The translations under genes were made by a program, and so were the position numbers. A stretch of DNA of 64,000 nucleotides, taken from NCBI GenBank assembly GCA_019055375.1, contig JAHQIW010005575.1:1-64000 (forward strand), in the 5' to 3' direction. Of the stretch, positions 10,935 through 23,493 are shown one piece after another (within the stretch, counting starts at the first letter, position 1; every line of letters starts with the position of its first letter). The DNA is from Parelaphostrongylus tenuis. Lineage: Eukaryota; Nematoda; Chromadorea; Rhabditida; Metastrongylidae. The notes beneath the pieces were generated by a model. It worked only from the letters and a program-made list of their open reading frames with translations. It was not told the DNA's origin and searched no databases.

Positions 10935-12930
10935 GTGCTGGTCAAGCATCGGTTTTCGTGGGACTCCGAGAACTCGTTTGCACCTTTTCAGGCTAATATT
11001 AAATGATATTTTTGGACTATGGGAATTTACTGCCTCGTCATCCAAATTTTTCTAAATGGCTATAAATCCGGCAATTAAGCTATTGATGGCGATAAATGCT
11101 CTAAATTTTCAATTATTACTATGTGACTTAGGATTTTCCTTGACTAGTAAACAAATGTTTAACTCCCTCATAAATGCTTTTTGCGCCATATGAAGTGCTT
11201 CATTGATACTACAGAAGATGTGCATTCAGACATATTTGATTAATATGCTGAGCAAACAGTCGAAATGATAACGTTGTATAGGTTGCTCGAAGAAAACGGC
11301 GACTTCAACACCTCAGAGCTCTGGGATACTGTGAAGGAAAGTGCGCAATGAGGTGGATGGACAAGAAATTCAGCATACTGTGATCATTCAGTGTACTGTG
11401 GTCGACGAACAACTTTTCTAATGACATATGGAGCAAACTGCTTTTTAAGTTCATAATAAAGTGATGATTTCAATCTCGTGGTTTCAAAAACATGTTGACG
11501 TCCACAAAATTCTCTCAATCGTTATCGCTACCAGGCCATTTGGAGAAAGGGGTGAGATTTCCATAATCGTTCCTCAAAAGTAATTCAAAAGATCAACGAG
11601 AAAATGGAAAGGGAATGGATCAAAATAGTGAGCTTAGCTGATTCAAAACCATCAGCTATCTCTCAAGTGAAGTTCAATCTCAACACATGTCCCGTCTCAA
11701 ATTTAGTCATGAAACTCGTAATCAAAACTGAGATCTTGCGTCTACCACACCTCTCAATGCTAAACCCGTCGTCAGCTATGTATTGCGGGATCTTAATTAG
11801 AATGCAATGCGTTATAAATCTGCTGCGAGATGAAACATAAAAACATATTCTAACCCATCTCACATACAAGGTTTCTCGACCGCTTACGTAACGCATCGTC
11901 AAGCACGCATATTCCGGAGGAAAACTTGAACGTTTCGGTCAATCTACACGAAATCTCGTAGTCGAAAGTTAAGTGATCGAATTGAAAGGATCATTACCTT
12001 CCCTCTCTCCCATCACATGCAAAGCGCACACTTTGTGTAAGATATGTTTGAGCAGCAGTGTGTGCGCATGAACAGAGCATGCGGAAGCGTTTCCAAAGTT
12101 GGCGCGAGCTCCTCGAGGTAGAAGTAGAGGAAATTAACACCCCCGACGACATATCTAGTGCATATAAAATCCAATTCAACCTACCTTTCATTTGCAATTG
12201 AGTAAACGCAACTGTAAATGCTGCTCAATAACAGGTTTGAACATTTGGTAACAAATCGAAATACACTCAAACACTCTATAGCGCCACTTAGTCCGTAATC
12301 GACTCAATAGCCGCCTATACCGAAGGAAAAACTGCATTATTTGACGTAGCAGTATAGAAGGCGATTGAACGGGATTTGATGTAGGATACCTAGTCTCGTG
12401 TAAACCACGCGAGACGTATATAGTGGCGTGACAGGTAGAAACTCTTCTCATAAAGGACTACATAGCTACACGCCACGTAAACACGCCTTTACTCGTATAG
12501 GCAGCAACTTGCTGTGCTCCAAATTCCCCTTTATCATTACTTGAAAAATTGATATCAGACTTGCCCGAGAGATTCTGAAACGATGCTGACTTGGTAATTG
12601 GTATTCTGACGATAATCATTTTATTAGTCAAATTTAATCACAACGCTTCCATAATTTGATTTTTTCTTTATTCCCTAGGCAACACTTTTCGCCTTAATAA
12701 TTGAATTTATCAATGTTCTTGTACTTCTGCTTTGATCACATCATATTCGATTGAAGCTGTAAGAAAAAACACTAATCAGTTATTTATACACTTGGACTGC
12801 CTATATTCACATGACAAATGAATGATAGCATTTATTCCCTTCAATACGATGTCTTGAATCGTCCGTAAAACTAACAGGACTCGAGAAGATCCGCTATGGC
12901 TAGGAGATCTGTCGTCCTTCATTTTTCTAT
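10935..12930. other. Gap: mostly unassigned, one weak coding trace
   Basis: No gene is supported. At about 11200-11350 (+) one frame reads AEQTVEMITLYRLLEENG and then SELWDTVKES, with one upstream stop; it looks like a decayed exon but I cannot name it. The remaining ORFs near 11604-11902 overlap on both strands and are not convincing. Confidence 0.3.
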
Positions 12931-12934
12931 CCAT

Positions 12935-13190
12935 TTTATTGATTCGTCTTCACATCGTTTTTTTTTTTTCATCGTGCGGAACCCACTACTTCTAGCATTC
13001 AATTCGTTGTTTCGTCCCTTTATCGAATGTCGTAGATTACTGGTTGAGCAAGTGTTCTTGCAGTTTTGAAGATATCCTGGCTGTGGCGTTCCATAGAACG
13101 CTGTTATCAACTGTCGGAGAAAATTGGCGGGTGGAGCTCGGCTCCACTCGCATGGTGGCAAGAATTACAACCTCTCGGCCATGGCGTCCC
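12935..13190 (-). repeat. SINE-1 copy
   Basis: Minus-strand copy of the tRNA-Leu/Ser-like SINE. The family body around 'CTATGGAACGCC' and the GGCCGAG A-box region (rc at 13170-13190) are recognisable. A T-rich run occurs at 12958-12970. Confidence 0.7.
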
Positions 13191-13199
13191 AATTTCTTT

Positions 13200-13845
13200 C
13201 ATGACGTCACAAGCACTGACATAGTAAAAATTGGCTGAGCATGTCTTTCTATGGAACTCAACAATAATTGTGCCGAATGTTCGATTTTTCTCAAAATGCA
13301 CCCGTAAAGTTCATCATTTTTGCTGCTGTTTGACTGAGACCTATCACAAAGGCATTGTATGTGCAACGGCATCTTTATATAATCAGTGAAGCCCTGGAGT
13401 GATAAAACGTTTAACCACAATGAGCATAACGTCCCAGGAAACCATGGACGGAACTTCATACGTTAAGCTTGTAGGAACGACGCATCCAGATATTTACTAG
13501 CAGATCTATAGTGTAAAATAAACTCAAAAACTTTATGAATCCCATAAGTGACTAACGACTTTACCCACAGGTTTAACAACGATTCGACAATAATCCAACA
13601 AGATATTATCCTCTCGATTTTCGGAGTTCAGCACAGATAAACCAGTAAAAGGACGATCGTTTATGGGTGGTGTGAAGACGGGAAAGGTAAGAGTCGTATT
13701 AGTGACTTTATCAATTCGTGAATGCTTCAATAGCCATCTTTACATTGCGTAGCATAAGCCTCGCATAATTTTCATGTGGTTGATATGCTGTTGATTCTTC
13801 AACGACATAGAAAAAGTACGTAATGCCTTTTTATCTAGAAAATTT
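13200..13845. other. Gap upstream of the kinase relic
   Basis: The first half of an SH2 domain would be expected in this interval on the plus strand if the kinase relic downstream were complete. I did not find it. The minus-strand frame at 13533-13730 is open for 65 codons but has no recognisable motif. Confidence 0.35.
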
Positions 13846-14775
13846 AGTCTTCAAAAGGCAAGGAAGCAAGTTCCTGATAGAATCCAATCCTCCTTTTGAT
13901 ACTTTTCGTGAACTGATAGAGTTTTATCAAGACAAACACTGGACAGCTTAATATGGTACAGTACACTAAATCGCTTTCACATAATAATTGTGCATAAAAT
14001 GAAATATTTTCCCTTGATATTTTCAGTTCACGTCATATTGAAGAACCCTATCAAACTTTAATCATGGGTGTATCTTTACAGCGACGTTGAAGAAGGCGTA
14101 TTACTAGGGAAAAGGCGTTTATGGTGAGGCTCGTGCTGGCACATTGCAGTTGAAAACTGGAGAGATTATCGAGGTGGCGATTAAATTATGAATAATCAGG
14201 AATTTATTTTTCATCTTAGTAAATTTGTTCATTCCACTGAAAGTAAAATGATTCGACGACAAAAATGTTGGGATGACAAGATGTTCCTAGATCAGTACAT
14301 CACTTACGTGTTGGAAGTGGTCAATACACATGTATTCTACCACCAAATGGAAATAATTTTTCTAATAGAAAAGCCCATTCAGATTCTTTGTCTGCTAGAT
14401 AAATGGTTTATGTGTCAGTGATTTCCTGCTTCATCAGAATTATTCAGTTCAAATGACCAAAAGGACTCTTCCCTACTGGTGCTATCGTCATTAAGAGGTT
14501 ATTATAAATAGGAATTTTGTAAGAAGCGATTACCAGCATGGTGCCGTAGTAATATGGAGTTGTCGAAGTTCAAAAGACCCAAAAACTGATCGTCGGAGTG
14601 TCACTGATTTGGATTAATCATTTTCGAATCTGCTGCTACTCATCTAGTGCTCTCGTGGATTTACAGAGTGTATTTAGATCAATTTAGGAGACTGGCATTC
14701 TAGAAGCCTTGAAGCCTTCTAGAAGGCATAAATTTGATAGATGGGGTCTCAAAAACTCACTTTGATTAGCATAAG

Positions 14776-14822
14776 CGAGTAGTAGTAGTAGTAGTAGTAG
14801 CAGTAGTAGCAGTAGTTTTAGT
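14776..14822. repeat. (AGT)n microsatellite
   Basis: About 14 near-perfect AGT/GTA triplets with two AGC interruptions, in the intron between the glycine-loop and alpha-C exons of kinase copy A. Confidence 0.95.
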
Positions 14823-16888
14823 AGTTGCTGACCGACCTTTTGGAGACTGTATTTTCCTCAGAGCTTGAAAGTGCGTTGAATGATAGTATTTGGATAAATC
14901 ATTAGTTTATGGACTCCTTATTTATCGGCACAATAATCAAAAACATGAACGTACAAGATTATTGGAGCATTTTGAATGAACACCGAAAATTCGAAACTGA
15001 AGGAATGCGTCATTATCACTCGATACATGGCGTCTTTTCTTTTAGTCTTAACTCCATCTTGCCGGTATGTTAATTCGTCGATTAGTTAACGATTCATCTA
15101 ATCAGTTTCATACAACATACGTCCAGGCCCTTAAAAAGGCGAAATCGCCGCAGTCTAGGATTACTACCACTACCAATAATAATACTACTAACCTAGTATG
15201 TGCTTATCAATCTTTGATAATTGAGTGTAGATACACTGTAAGCGTAGAAAATTTCCTAATATGAACACTGACAAATTCGACCAGTGACTTTGGATCATTA
15301 GTTGTTTCCCACTTAGAAAAATCCTTATCGCATGGAACTGAGAACGTTTTGATGGCAAAATGTAATTTTTTAGAAACTTGATGAGCCACCGCTCACGTAT
15401 GCATTTTCCTGGGGTGCACTGCGCTGAAGTACTATCTTGAAAACAGATAAGCTCTGTTACTAAGAAATCCACTAGTTCATTCATACTAACTGATTTCTAA
15501 AAATCATAAAAGACGAAATTAGCAGGTGAGAAAGCTGCTCAAGTTTATACCTCAATCATGATTCTGTCTCATCTGAATATTCTTTAGATCAAATGCTCAT
15601 CCGATCTATGTAAAGCAAAAATAAAAGAAATGATGAGAGAAGCTCGGCTCATGCGAATTTCCAATCACAGAAATATTGTTCGTATATACGGTGTTCAGTT
15701 GACGAATAACCTCTCTGCATACTTCTAGGACCAGTTTCTGGTATGTCATATTCCTTGCTGTACGTAAATCAATTTCAGTCAAATTGCATGCTGGTAATCA
15801 TGAAAGGGTAGACGAGCGATTCTGATTTTGTTCAGAAGCTCTTATAAAACTTCTATTGCCCCTTTAACGAATTACTTACCCTCATGCGTTCTCATTTGGA
15901 TATTCAGTTTGTGCAATAGCTTTTTAGTCAAGCATGATGTTTGGGACTTTAGCCCTGAAGTCGTACTAGCCGATTTTCAGAGCGTTACCCTCTGCCGTCA
16001 GTAGATCTCTTCTCTGAAATATTCTGCTTACCATTTTTTTTATTATAAAAATGAAAACGGTTCACCATAGCAGTTTATCTATAAGTATATTCTCGCACAC
16101 AGGCGTCGTTCTTTACAGTCTGAACGATCCTGCTTGGGGTGGCTCTAGGTCCATGCCGTATACTACAGCTTAACACTCGTTAATACCAACGGCAGACAAC
16201 AAATGAGGAACCCATCAAACATACCGAAGATTGCCGAAACAAATGATTGAAAAGCGTTACACATGCCAATCATTGACAAATGTCTATTTACCGTGTCTGT
16301 CTGCAAGCAAATCAGATTTCGCTTTTAGGGCGGTTCCTCGCAATCATTTCTGAAATCTAACGCCGAAAAAATTGATGTGAGGGACAAACTCAGAATGTGT
16401 CTCGGAGCAGCTCAAGGCGTCGCCTACTTGCACTCTCAACGTTGCATGCATAGGGATTTGGTAGCAAGAAATTGTCTTATAACTAACGATAAAGTTGCCC
16501 TTAAATTTCTGTAAGGATTCACTGCTTGCCACAAACGTTAGGTTCGACAATATACATTTATTCTCTAAAGAAAGCGTAGAAAAGATTCAATCGTTTAGCA
16601 AATAGCCTGAAACGTCTGAGGATAATTTTCACATTTAGAAGTGTGCTCTAGTCTTCAAGTGCCTAATGAGTTTGCGAAGCTTCTTGGATTGATCCATAAT
16701 ATCTGACTACTCGCAGACGCACTCAGTACATATGAACGCATGTGATTCAAAACAAAATTGTTTATTTGGCGCTTTTAACACCATAATCGATAAATATCAG
16801 GTACTTCTCAGACGGATTATCGCCTCAATGTGCTTGAGAGGTATTTCTGGGCTGTGTCAAACTACGAAATGCACGAAGGGTTTCAATC

Positions 16889-16903
16889 CCCCCCCCCCCC
16901 CCT
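16889..16903. repeat. Poly-C tract
   Basis: A run of about 14-15 C residues within arm A. The corresponding place in arm B (31470 region) lacks it, so it is a copy-specific expansion or a sequencing-difficult spot. Confidence 0.85.
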
Positions 16904-17159
16904 CTCTCCAAGCCCCTTTCTCCCCCAGCGGGACATTTTGATTTGAGAACGATTATACATCAGCATCCGAAAAGCTCAGCTGAGAATAAGCTGTGCTAGG
17001 TTACGCTGTCTTGGTAGCTTCTAGCCTCAAAATGAAAATTTTCCTTTGATCCACAAGGCCGACATCTGCCCTAATGGCGGATCACGGGACTTCAGGAAAA
17101 AATGATCAATGAGGATGTCTTTGGAAAAAAAGAAACGAAGACGCTTACGACACTCCAGA

Positions 17160-18130
17160 CTGTTTCTGACCTTGCTCCTATGACACCAAAACAGTGTCCT
17201 CCGACACCAAGCAACGCATTTTTAAGACTGGTCTTAGCATCAGATTTCATATGATCACCTCACAATTAACAAAAAGCAGGAAGACTGACATGAGACCATC
17301 AGACGAAGGATGTCTCGTTTTTCTTGGAGCGAAGTTTTGTCATGAAATGTTGGTTTCACCCATAGACCTTTCATCTGGTCACTTCTTATAAAGTCTTAAC
17401 ATCGTGCCTAGGTATCCCTCGTTTTCACTTTCGCGTTGAGAGGAAGCTAGTATCATCAGTCGCTTTTTATTGATTTCTACAGGTGATAACGGCAAAATAG
17501 AAGCGCTTATAACATGGTGGAGAGTCATTCGCAACGGAAAGTCCATTTAAAAATTCCTTGTTGATGGCTTCAATGCCAAATTAGGAGCGGTCGGTAGAAA
17601 TGGATACCTATGGGGAGATTCGGAATGAGTAAACAAAATGAGAGCGGATACTGTCATGTGAAACTTCTGCCCGCGCCACGTCACTATTATGGAATCTCAT
17701 TTTATGAGAAAAGAAAAAATTAACCGATGGACATAAAATTACTTCGCGGTACGACTCATGTGTAGATTGCTCCGACACTCACTAACAAAAAATGGTGCTG
17801 CTTTGACACTTAATAGTTCACTGGACTTTGCACTAGCTCTGATCACCTCCTCTTACATTTGAAATCCGATTTAACCATAGAATGCAAAAGAAAGGCTGCC
17901 ATCGTCCGTAAAGCAAATTATTTCGTATCCGGCAAGAAAATTTTCAATAAAATCTTTTCACATTCAAGGCAGATGAAGAAGGACCCGAAGGATCTACGAG
18001 CTGCTCGTCAGTTGATTCAAAACTTGTGCCAAAATGGCATCAATGTCACTGACAAGAACTCGGACCATATCTCCAGTATCACCAAGGAGCTGCTCAAATT
18101 CCATCTTCTCACAACACTACAAAATAGAAT
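17160..18130 (+). pseudogene. RTE endonuclease-domain relic in kinase intron
   Basis: Broken plus-strand frames contain the apurinic-type endonuclease of an RTE non-LTR element: SIRFHMITSQLTKSRKTD (17240-17290) matches the early 'FHVIALQETKSRK' region, a stretch near 17540-17590 reads VDGFNAKLGAVGRNGY ('GDFNAKLG'), and 17680-17720 reads MESHFMRKEKINRWT. The reverse transcriptase does not follow. Its inverted duplicate is at 30230-31200, so the insertion predates IR1. Confidence 0.72.
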
Positions 18131-19189
18131 GACAATGAATTGCGTTTGTAGAAGATCTTTCAGATAAAATCTTATCAACTTTGGCAGAATCAATTTTGTG
18201 AGAGGCACTTCAAAAAGATCTAATCTGGAGAAGTGCCGCCGGGATCTTTGCATAAACTTCGTTCTGCTATCCGCCTTGATAAATGAAGTTAGGGCCATAA
18301 CTGAATGCGCCATGATATGCAAATGCTAACTGAAAACTTTTATACCAAAACTTGTTGATCTACAATCACTCTCATATCTCTGTTTCCCTCCGGTAAGGAA
18401 CTTCCGAGGCTCTAGCTTTTGAGGTTACAGTTGTGATTTGAGGCATGGAGAGAGGCACAGCTCCATGATCTAATGACATTGCTACTAAGAGCTGGTTGCC
18501 ACAATCTACACGTTTTCAGCAAACCATATGACATCATACATTCACAGCATATCTCAGACAAGTGATAGATTTTGCACAATTACTTTAATCAAGCAAGGTG
18601 CGAAAGGTGAGTAAAAGAATGTTCTCAAATACCGTCCTCTTGCTAGAACGAACACTTTGGATGAGACATAACGAGTTGTGCGGAGTCAGGAGAGTATTAG
18701 TGATACTAATGGAAATGTCTACAGATGATATTTTGCTATTTGCTCTTTCTAGGTGACAAATGGGGATTAAGTGCAGTTGGCAGGTTGTTGTCCTGAATCG
18801 CTTCGATACTTCATAGCTACTAGAGTTTTCGCAAATGATCCGGAGATTGGAGCTGACATGATAGAAGTACGTGGAGTAGTCGTCTTTCGTTGTTTATTTT
18901 GCACTGTTTCTAGTACGTTACTGTAAATGTATTCTTAATGTTTAAGGTAGTGGAGACCTCTAAACGAGCATGCTCAGAATTACCAACTTTCCGTATGAGA
19001 CGGAAATTTATGAGTTTTATGCAAGATGTACTAGTTGAGCTGATTGTAATTATTTGAACATCATGGATACGGGATTCAAATTCGCAAACTAGAAGCTGTC
19101 GCTCTTGTGATCACCTCATACAGCTTTATCGTTCGGTGCTTTCGTCTTCATCGAGCTGCGCGGCATTGGCAGGCCTCTGTTGCATGAAA

Positions 19190-19740
19190 TGTCTGTTTGA
19201 AAGGTTCAGAATGTAGAACAAATTGCATTACAAAGAAATGATACGATTTGAGATTTTTCCTATATCTAGGATAAATGTGCTTATCTGAAAAAATATCTGC
19301 ATTCATTCAGGACGACAAGATTTTCCAGCATGGTATCGATGGGAAAACCACAGTGACGAAAACAAAACATTATGCTGATAAATCATCTTAGTTGAATCGA
19401 TATCACTTTTAATCCAGTAAAAAATTCGAGGATTTCATGTTTTTTCACTCATTAGCAACTCTTATGATTTAAGCAATGAGTCATTAGTAACAAAAAGAGT
19501 AGAATGTACCGCTGACGAGTTTAGAGAATTGCAAACCACTTTACTTTGACGATCGCAAACATACCCCACTTTTTACACGAAGAATTCAGACTATCGTGTT
19601 AGCCGACTTCCAACTTCGGAGTTGGTGGCTCGTTGAGAAACATTCGCAAGAATTAATTATTAGGATAGACTTTTCATACAAATCGGTGTTAATAACTAAT
19701 ATATGCACCTAGTGCCTAAATCAGGTCAGAAGATGACATG
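19190..19740. other. Gap: no gene seen
   Basis: Unassigned sequence. The part at 19600-19740 may be the 3' tail of the minus-strand PLE that follows, since it includes a GTTGGAAGTCGGCTAACACG-type sequence reminiscent of PLE ends at 60900 and 62270. Confidence 0.3.
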
Positions 19741-19744
19741 AAAA

Positions 19745-20160
19745 AGTCACCATCTGTCAAGTGATAGTAACACATTCAACCTTTCGGTTCTTTTTTAAAT
19801 TTTCGGCGCTCGTTAGCGTTTGTCTGAACGCCTCAAGAGTTTTGCGTGCCAATATGCTCAACTCCTACGCCAGGATAGTGACAGCCACTCTGAAACCATT
19901 GCCATTGTGCACTTGTCCTCGATGTGTACCTGGAGGTGTACATTGTCAACTGTTGAAATTGCCACTTATAGATGTTCTCATATGCAGGCACAAAAAAGTC
20001 TTCTCGTTTCGCTAAAGTAACCATTCCTATATGACCGGCTTGTTTCGAATAGAATAAGCCAAAACTCGTGCATTTCCTTTCTTTCCCGTTTGTGCAGGTA
20101 ATACAATTCTATGAGTGGCACAATTCATCGCAGAGGCATGAGAGTGTAGCAGCTTCCACA
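19745..20160 (-). pseudogene. Penelope-like element GIY-YIG relic
   Basis: On the minus strand, shifted frames read GFRVAVTILA, ARKTLEAFRQT and NRKVECVTITRQ, which is the C-terminal half of the PLE GIY-YIG endonuclease. Upstream (about 20040-20110) NCATH...GKKGNARV...AYSI resembles the linker before the domain. There is at least one frameshift and a stop. The catalytic GIY/YIG motifs themselves are not clear. Confidence 0.6.
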
Positions 20161-20399
20161 ACGTAACCTTATATTTTGACGGCACTTTTTCAAGTGCATT
20201 ACCTTTTCTTTCATCTTTTTGCAAGTAATAAGGTGCCTTCAAAAATATGTACCGAGCGGCTAAAAATGTGCCCATAAAAGAGGAGGAGAGAGAGAAGAAT
20301 CGATAAAGTCAGAACAAAAAATAGCCGGTTCATTTCCGTTTGGTAGCACAGATTTTTAAGCCTACCTTCCACTCTTACCAAAAAATTTTCATAAAGAAT

Positions 20400-20660
20400 G
20401 TTGGCAGTCATTCGAAAGCATAAATTGAAGACTATCCGGAGACATGACCGGCTTTTTGAAAACAGTTTCGTAACGCCGAAAAATTCAAATAAAGTTATGT
20501 TTCACATGCGCATTTTCTCGCCAAAAAGAGCTTTTTCTTGGTAAAATTTGGCTACTCCTAGTACCTAGAAAATACCGTTTCTTGGAAGGCAACAGGGAAA
20601 ATGAGATTGGTTCACATGCGCGAGCAAGTGGCCCTTAGCCAAATCACGCGCCGCTAGGTG
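20400..20660. repeat. MITE-like dispersed repeat
   Basis: Contains 'tttctcgcca.a.agagctttt.cttgg' and 'cacatgcgcgagcaagtggcc' blocks that recur in the foldback at 52125-52615. No coding potential. Confidence 0.45.
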
Positions 20661-21780
20661 AGGCAGCAAGGTGGGCTGCTTCGATCGATTTTTCAGCATA
20701 TGAACGTGTGAAGAAAATCTCTCAGTATCTGAATGTCTTCGAGTCACTACTGGAAGCGATTAGGGCATTCTTGCCTCCTGAATTCCACAAAGTGAAAATA
20801 ATGACAATTCATTTACACGGATTTATGGCAAAATGAAAGTAATTGAAGTCTTTTTGTGGCAGAGTCATACGTTTCATCTGGAGTTTTCCTGGCAAACATA
20901 GAAGCAATACCTAACTGAATAACAAAGATTGCACTAGTATAAGACCGGTCAAAGAAAAAGTAGGGGTAGGCTTGAATATTCGTGCCAGCAAACGCGAAAG
21001 AACCATATAGCCATTCCCATTCGCTACGAAGCACAGCTATTCGGGTTAGTTGAAAAGCAGATTAGGGTGCGGAATAATATTTCTCATTTGAAAAAGATCT
21101 CTTATAGTCTGCCTTTTTTTTCAAACGAAGTGAGTAGCACTAATGTGAGGTGCCTGTAAACTTGAAATTTCTGTGGCAGTTGTTGAACTGCATCTCACAC
21201 CCTGAGCCGTAAACTTGACCACAATCACCTCTTCCACTGAGAATGAATCGCAGATTATTTAAGATCAGGATTTAGGAGTTCGGATTAGTCAGCCTCAGGG
21301 GACCGGCTGCAGCGAGGGAGGGTGCTAAGGATGAGTCCCAATAGATCGAAACAGCCGCCTGAATAGCCCTAGACCTAACGCCTCAGTACTTCCTCAGCAG
21401 TCAAATACAAAAGTGAAATTTTGATTTTAGGGAAAACTTATCTCTGCAAAAACATAGATTATTTATATAATGAACAAACTTTTAGCTTAGAGAGTTCTCA
21501 TGTCTGAGAATTCCATTTTTGAATTCAAAGGATGCATTCTTGGGCAAAGAACACACTTTCAACATTTATTGCACACTTTTATTGCCTTTCATACCAAAAT
21601 GTTACTTGAAAACACAACCTTTGCAATGTTCTACTCCTAGAAAGAACTTACATGGAAAAAAAATTCAATATGTTCACGGAGCAAACGTTGATTGAGTTCA
21701 CATTCATCAATCCATGGATTAGAGTTTTTTACTGATTACTTTTTCTTTTCAGCGTTGTGATTTCTCAAATGTATCTAAGT
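20661..21780. other. Gap: no gene seen
   Basis: No supported gene, RNA or named repeat. The open frames are short and overlap on both strands. Confidence 0.4.
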
Positions 21781-21784
21781 TGAT

Positions 21785-21900
21785 TCAGTGTAGAGCAGAA
21801 TCTCGACCTCAGACAGGAGTTGAACCTGCCTCTTACCCTCCCCAGGGTTCGCGTGTTACCATTGCACCACCAAGGCACAAAGACGCCTATTACCAACTCA
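21785..21900 (-). repeat. tRNA-like SINE (SINE-3)
   Basis: On the minus strand an A-box-like TGGTGCAATGGTAAC is followed by the B box GGTTCAACTCC and CTGAGGTCGA. The acceptor stem does not close, so it is tRNA-derived and not a tRNA gene. The same B-box tail occurs in the inverted pairs at 26835 and 34380. Confidence 0.6.
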
Positions 21901-22878
21901 TATTTTCAGACCATATTAGTGTTGTAGAATGTGTTATACAACATATTTATTCAACATGCAGCTGCTTACACAATCAACATTGGAGCTAACCTTAGAAAAA
22001 CCATTGCCGGTGAACAACTTACAATTAAGGTCACGAGTGATCATCAGTCTCATGAGAATCAAATCAAGCAAAGCAAAGAGTTTTGAGCAATCAAGAGTCA
22101 AGTAGTATGTCATAGAATAATCAGTTTATGCACTACATGTATACAACTCGAACAGTGTATAGAACGTTTTATGCTTATGATATCGAGCGAAGAAACTCCA
22201 AAATAATCAAGACCATGTAATGCAGCGATTTGTGCGATACATACATATCGATTTATGTAAAAAATATATACAATCTTCGTGTCAAGTTGCATGTTCACGT
22301 ATTGTACGATCAGTGTGGAAGTATTCCAAGCATGCTTCTATTAGACATTCACTGCATTCTGAGTGCTCTATTTTACGCGACTTGACTTCTCATATTAACC
22401 GTGCGGCTTCAAGCACAACTTTTATTAAATTTGTTTTCTCGCATCTATAACCCACGTGCTTCTTCCGACCATCTATGTACGGACTCGGCTACTGAAAAGT
22501 TCAAATGTAATCCTAATGCTTATCCAACAGTTTTTTTCACATTCCTTAGATGCTACACTTCTCTAAGGAGACGAAGATCTTTATCATGACCACTTGGTTA
22601 CATAAGCTCGTCTATCTTCAAGAGCAATGCAAACAGGAGCAATGAAACACCACAACAGTTTCCAAGCGCTTTGTTATCTTGTCGTCGCCGTTTATAGCAG
22701 TGATTGGAGTCTAGTGAGATGTGCACCACAGCCGACTCAAAGTTTCTTGCGGGATCCCTCAAATCATTGCGTTAGACTCGCCCTATCGGACTACAGTTAA
22801 ACAAATGAACAAGTGAATAGTTCCTTTCATTATTATTTGAGCCAACATGTCATGTGGTCTGGTAAAGGCTCTTGTACA

Positions 22879-22921
22879 GTCCGAGACACGTGTTTCGTCC
22901 TTACAGACTCATCAGCCGGGC
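22879..22921 (-). ncRNA. Hammerhead ribozyme, family 1, copy 1
   Basis: Minus strand: CUGAUGA, stem II GUCU/GGAC closed by a GUAA loop, GAA, self-complementary stem III ACACGUGU, cleavage C17. Stem I (GCCCGG against UCGGAC) has one mismatch. Core is complete. Confidence 0.85.
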
Positions 22922-23101
22922 AGAACCCGTCGTCTGTCGATCTTTTCATAGTCAGTTCTCTTGGGAGCGTCACACTCCTCATATATAGTTATCGACGACC
23001 TACGTTTTACACTCTATGCCAGGTGTCTATGTCATTCACCTAACACAGAGTGTTTTCGCACTCGATTGCTTGTCATGTGGTCTGGTAAAGGCTCTTGTAC
23101 A

Positions 23102-23144
23102 GCCCGAGACACGTGTTTCGTCCTTACAGACTCATCAGCCGGGC
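23102..23144 (-). ncRNA. Hammerhead ribozyme, family 1, copy 2
   Basis: Same core as copy 1 and with a fully paired six-base stem I (GCCCGG with UCGGGC, one G-U). Type I with a minimal stem III. Confidence 0.9.
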
Positions 23145-23450
23145 AGAACCCGTCGTCTGTCGATCTTTTCATAGTCAGTTCTCTTGGGACATGACATGAC
23201 ATGTTGGCTCAAATAATAATGAAAGGATCTATTGAAATTTGAGCGTGGTATTAATAAAGCACTCGAAGGAAAGGTATAATATGATAAAATACCAGCCAGC
23301 TAGCAATCGAGTGCGAAAACACTCTGTGTTAGGTGAATGACATAGACACATGGCATAGAGTGTAAAACGTAGGTCGTCGATAACTATATATGAGGAGTGT
23401 GACGCTCCCAAGAGAACTGACTATGAAAAGATCGACAGACGACGGGTTCT

Positions 23451-23493
23451 GCCCGGCTGATGAGTCTGTAAGGACGAAACACGTGTCTCGGGC
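23451..23493 (+). ncRNA. Hammerhead ribozyme, family 1, copy 3
   Basis: Plus strand: stem I GCCCGG (23451-23456) and UCGGGC (23488-23493); CUGAUGA 23457-23463; stem II 23464-23475 with GUAA tetraloop; GAA 23476-23478; ACACGUGU 23479-23486; C17 at 23487. The palindromic stem III cannot form a stable hairpin loop but can pair between two molecules, as in dimeric hammerheads. Confidence 0.92.

Larger units (their letters stand above)
13849..18866 (+). pseudogene. Fes/Fps-like SH2 tyrosine kinase pseudogene (copy A)
   Basis: Exon relics of a nematode Fes/Fps-type non-receptor tyrosine kinase in order on the plus strand. About 13849-13951: second half of an SH2 domain (KFLIES, then FDTFRELIEFYQDKHW). 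14082-14186: glycine loop and VAIK lysine, with one extra A inside the loop codons (frameshift). 15588-15740: alpha-C exon (KAKIKEMMREARLMR, the alpha-C Glu kept) with a 1-base loss and a TAG. 16330-16496: catalytic-loop exon with HRDLVARN; the donor is lost by a 7-base deletion and the acceptor is one base out of phase. 18753-18866: subdomain XI exon. The DFG/APE exon is missing; sequence jumps from the equivalent of 29640 to 28850 in copy B. An RTE endonuclease relic sits in the long intron. Clearly dead. The family is known for membrane-proximal phosphotyrosine signalling and is expanded in nematodes. Confidence 0.85.
15010..19180 (+). repeat. Inverted duplication IR1, arm A
   Basis: Inverted match to 28365-33425. 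It contains the alpha-C, catalytic-loop and subdomain XI exons of kinase copy A plus an RTE endonuclease relic. Compared with arm B it has lost about 790 bp at 18680 including the DFG exon. The G-loop and SH2 exons lie just outside the left end, so they were not part of the duplication. Confidence 0.88.

Noticed and set aside
15188..15484. Antisense frame in the kinase intron, conserved in both IR1 arms (33048-33335)
   Set aside because: Counting codon differences by eye gives about twice as many amino-acid changes as silent ones between the arms, so there is no sign of selection; it may be an old transposon piece.
22401..22589. ORF shared with 28108-28383 (LQAQLLLNLFSRIYNPRASS)
   Set aside because: The frame is shared only because IR2 is duplicated; it breaks differently in each copy and has no motif.
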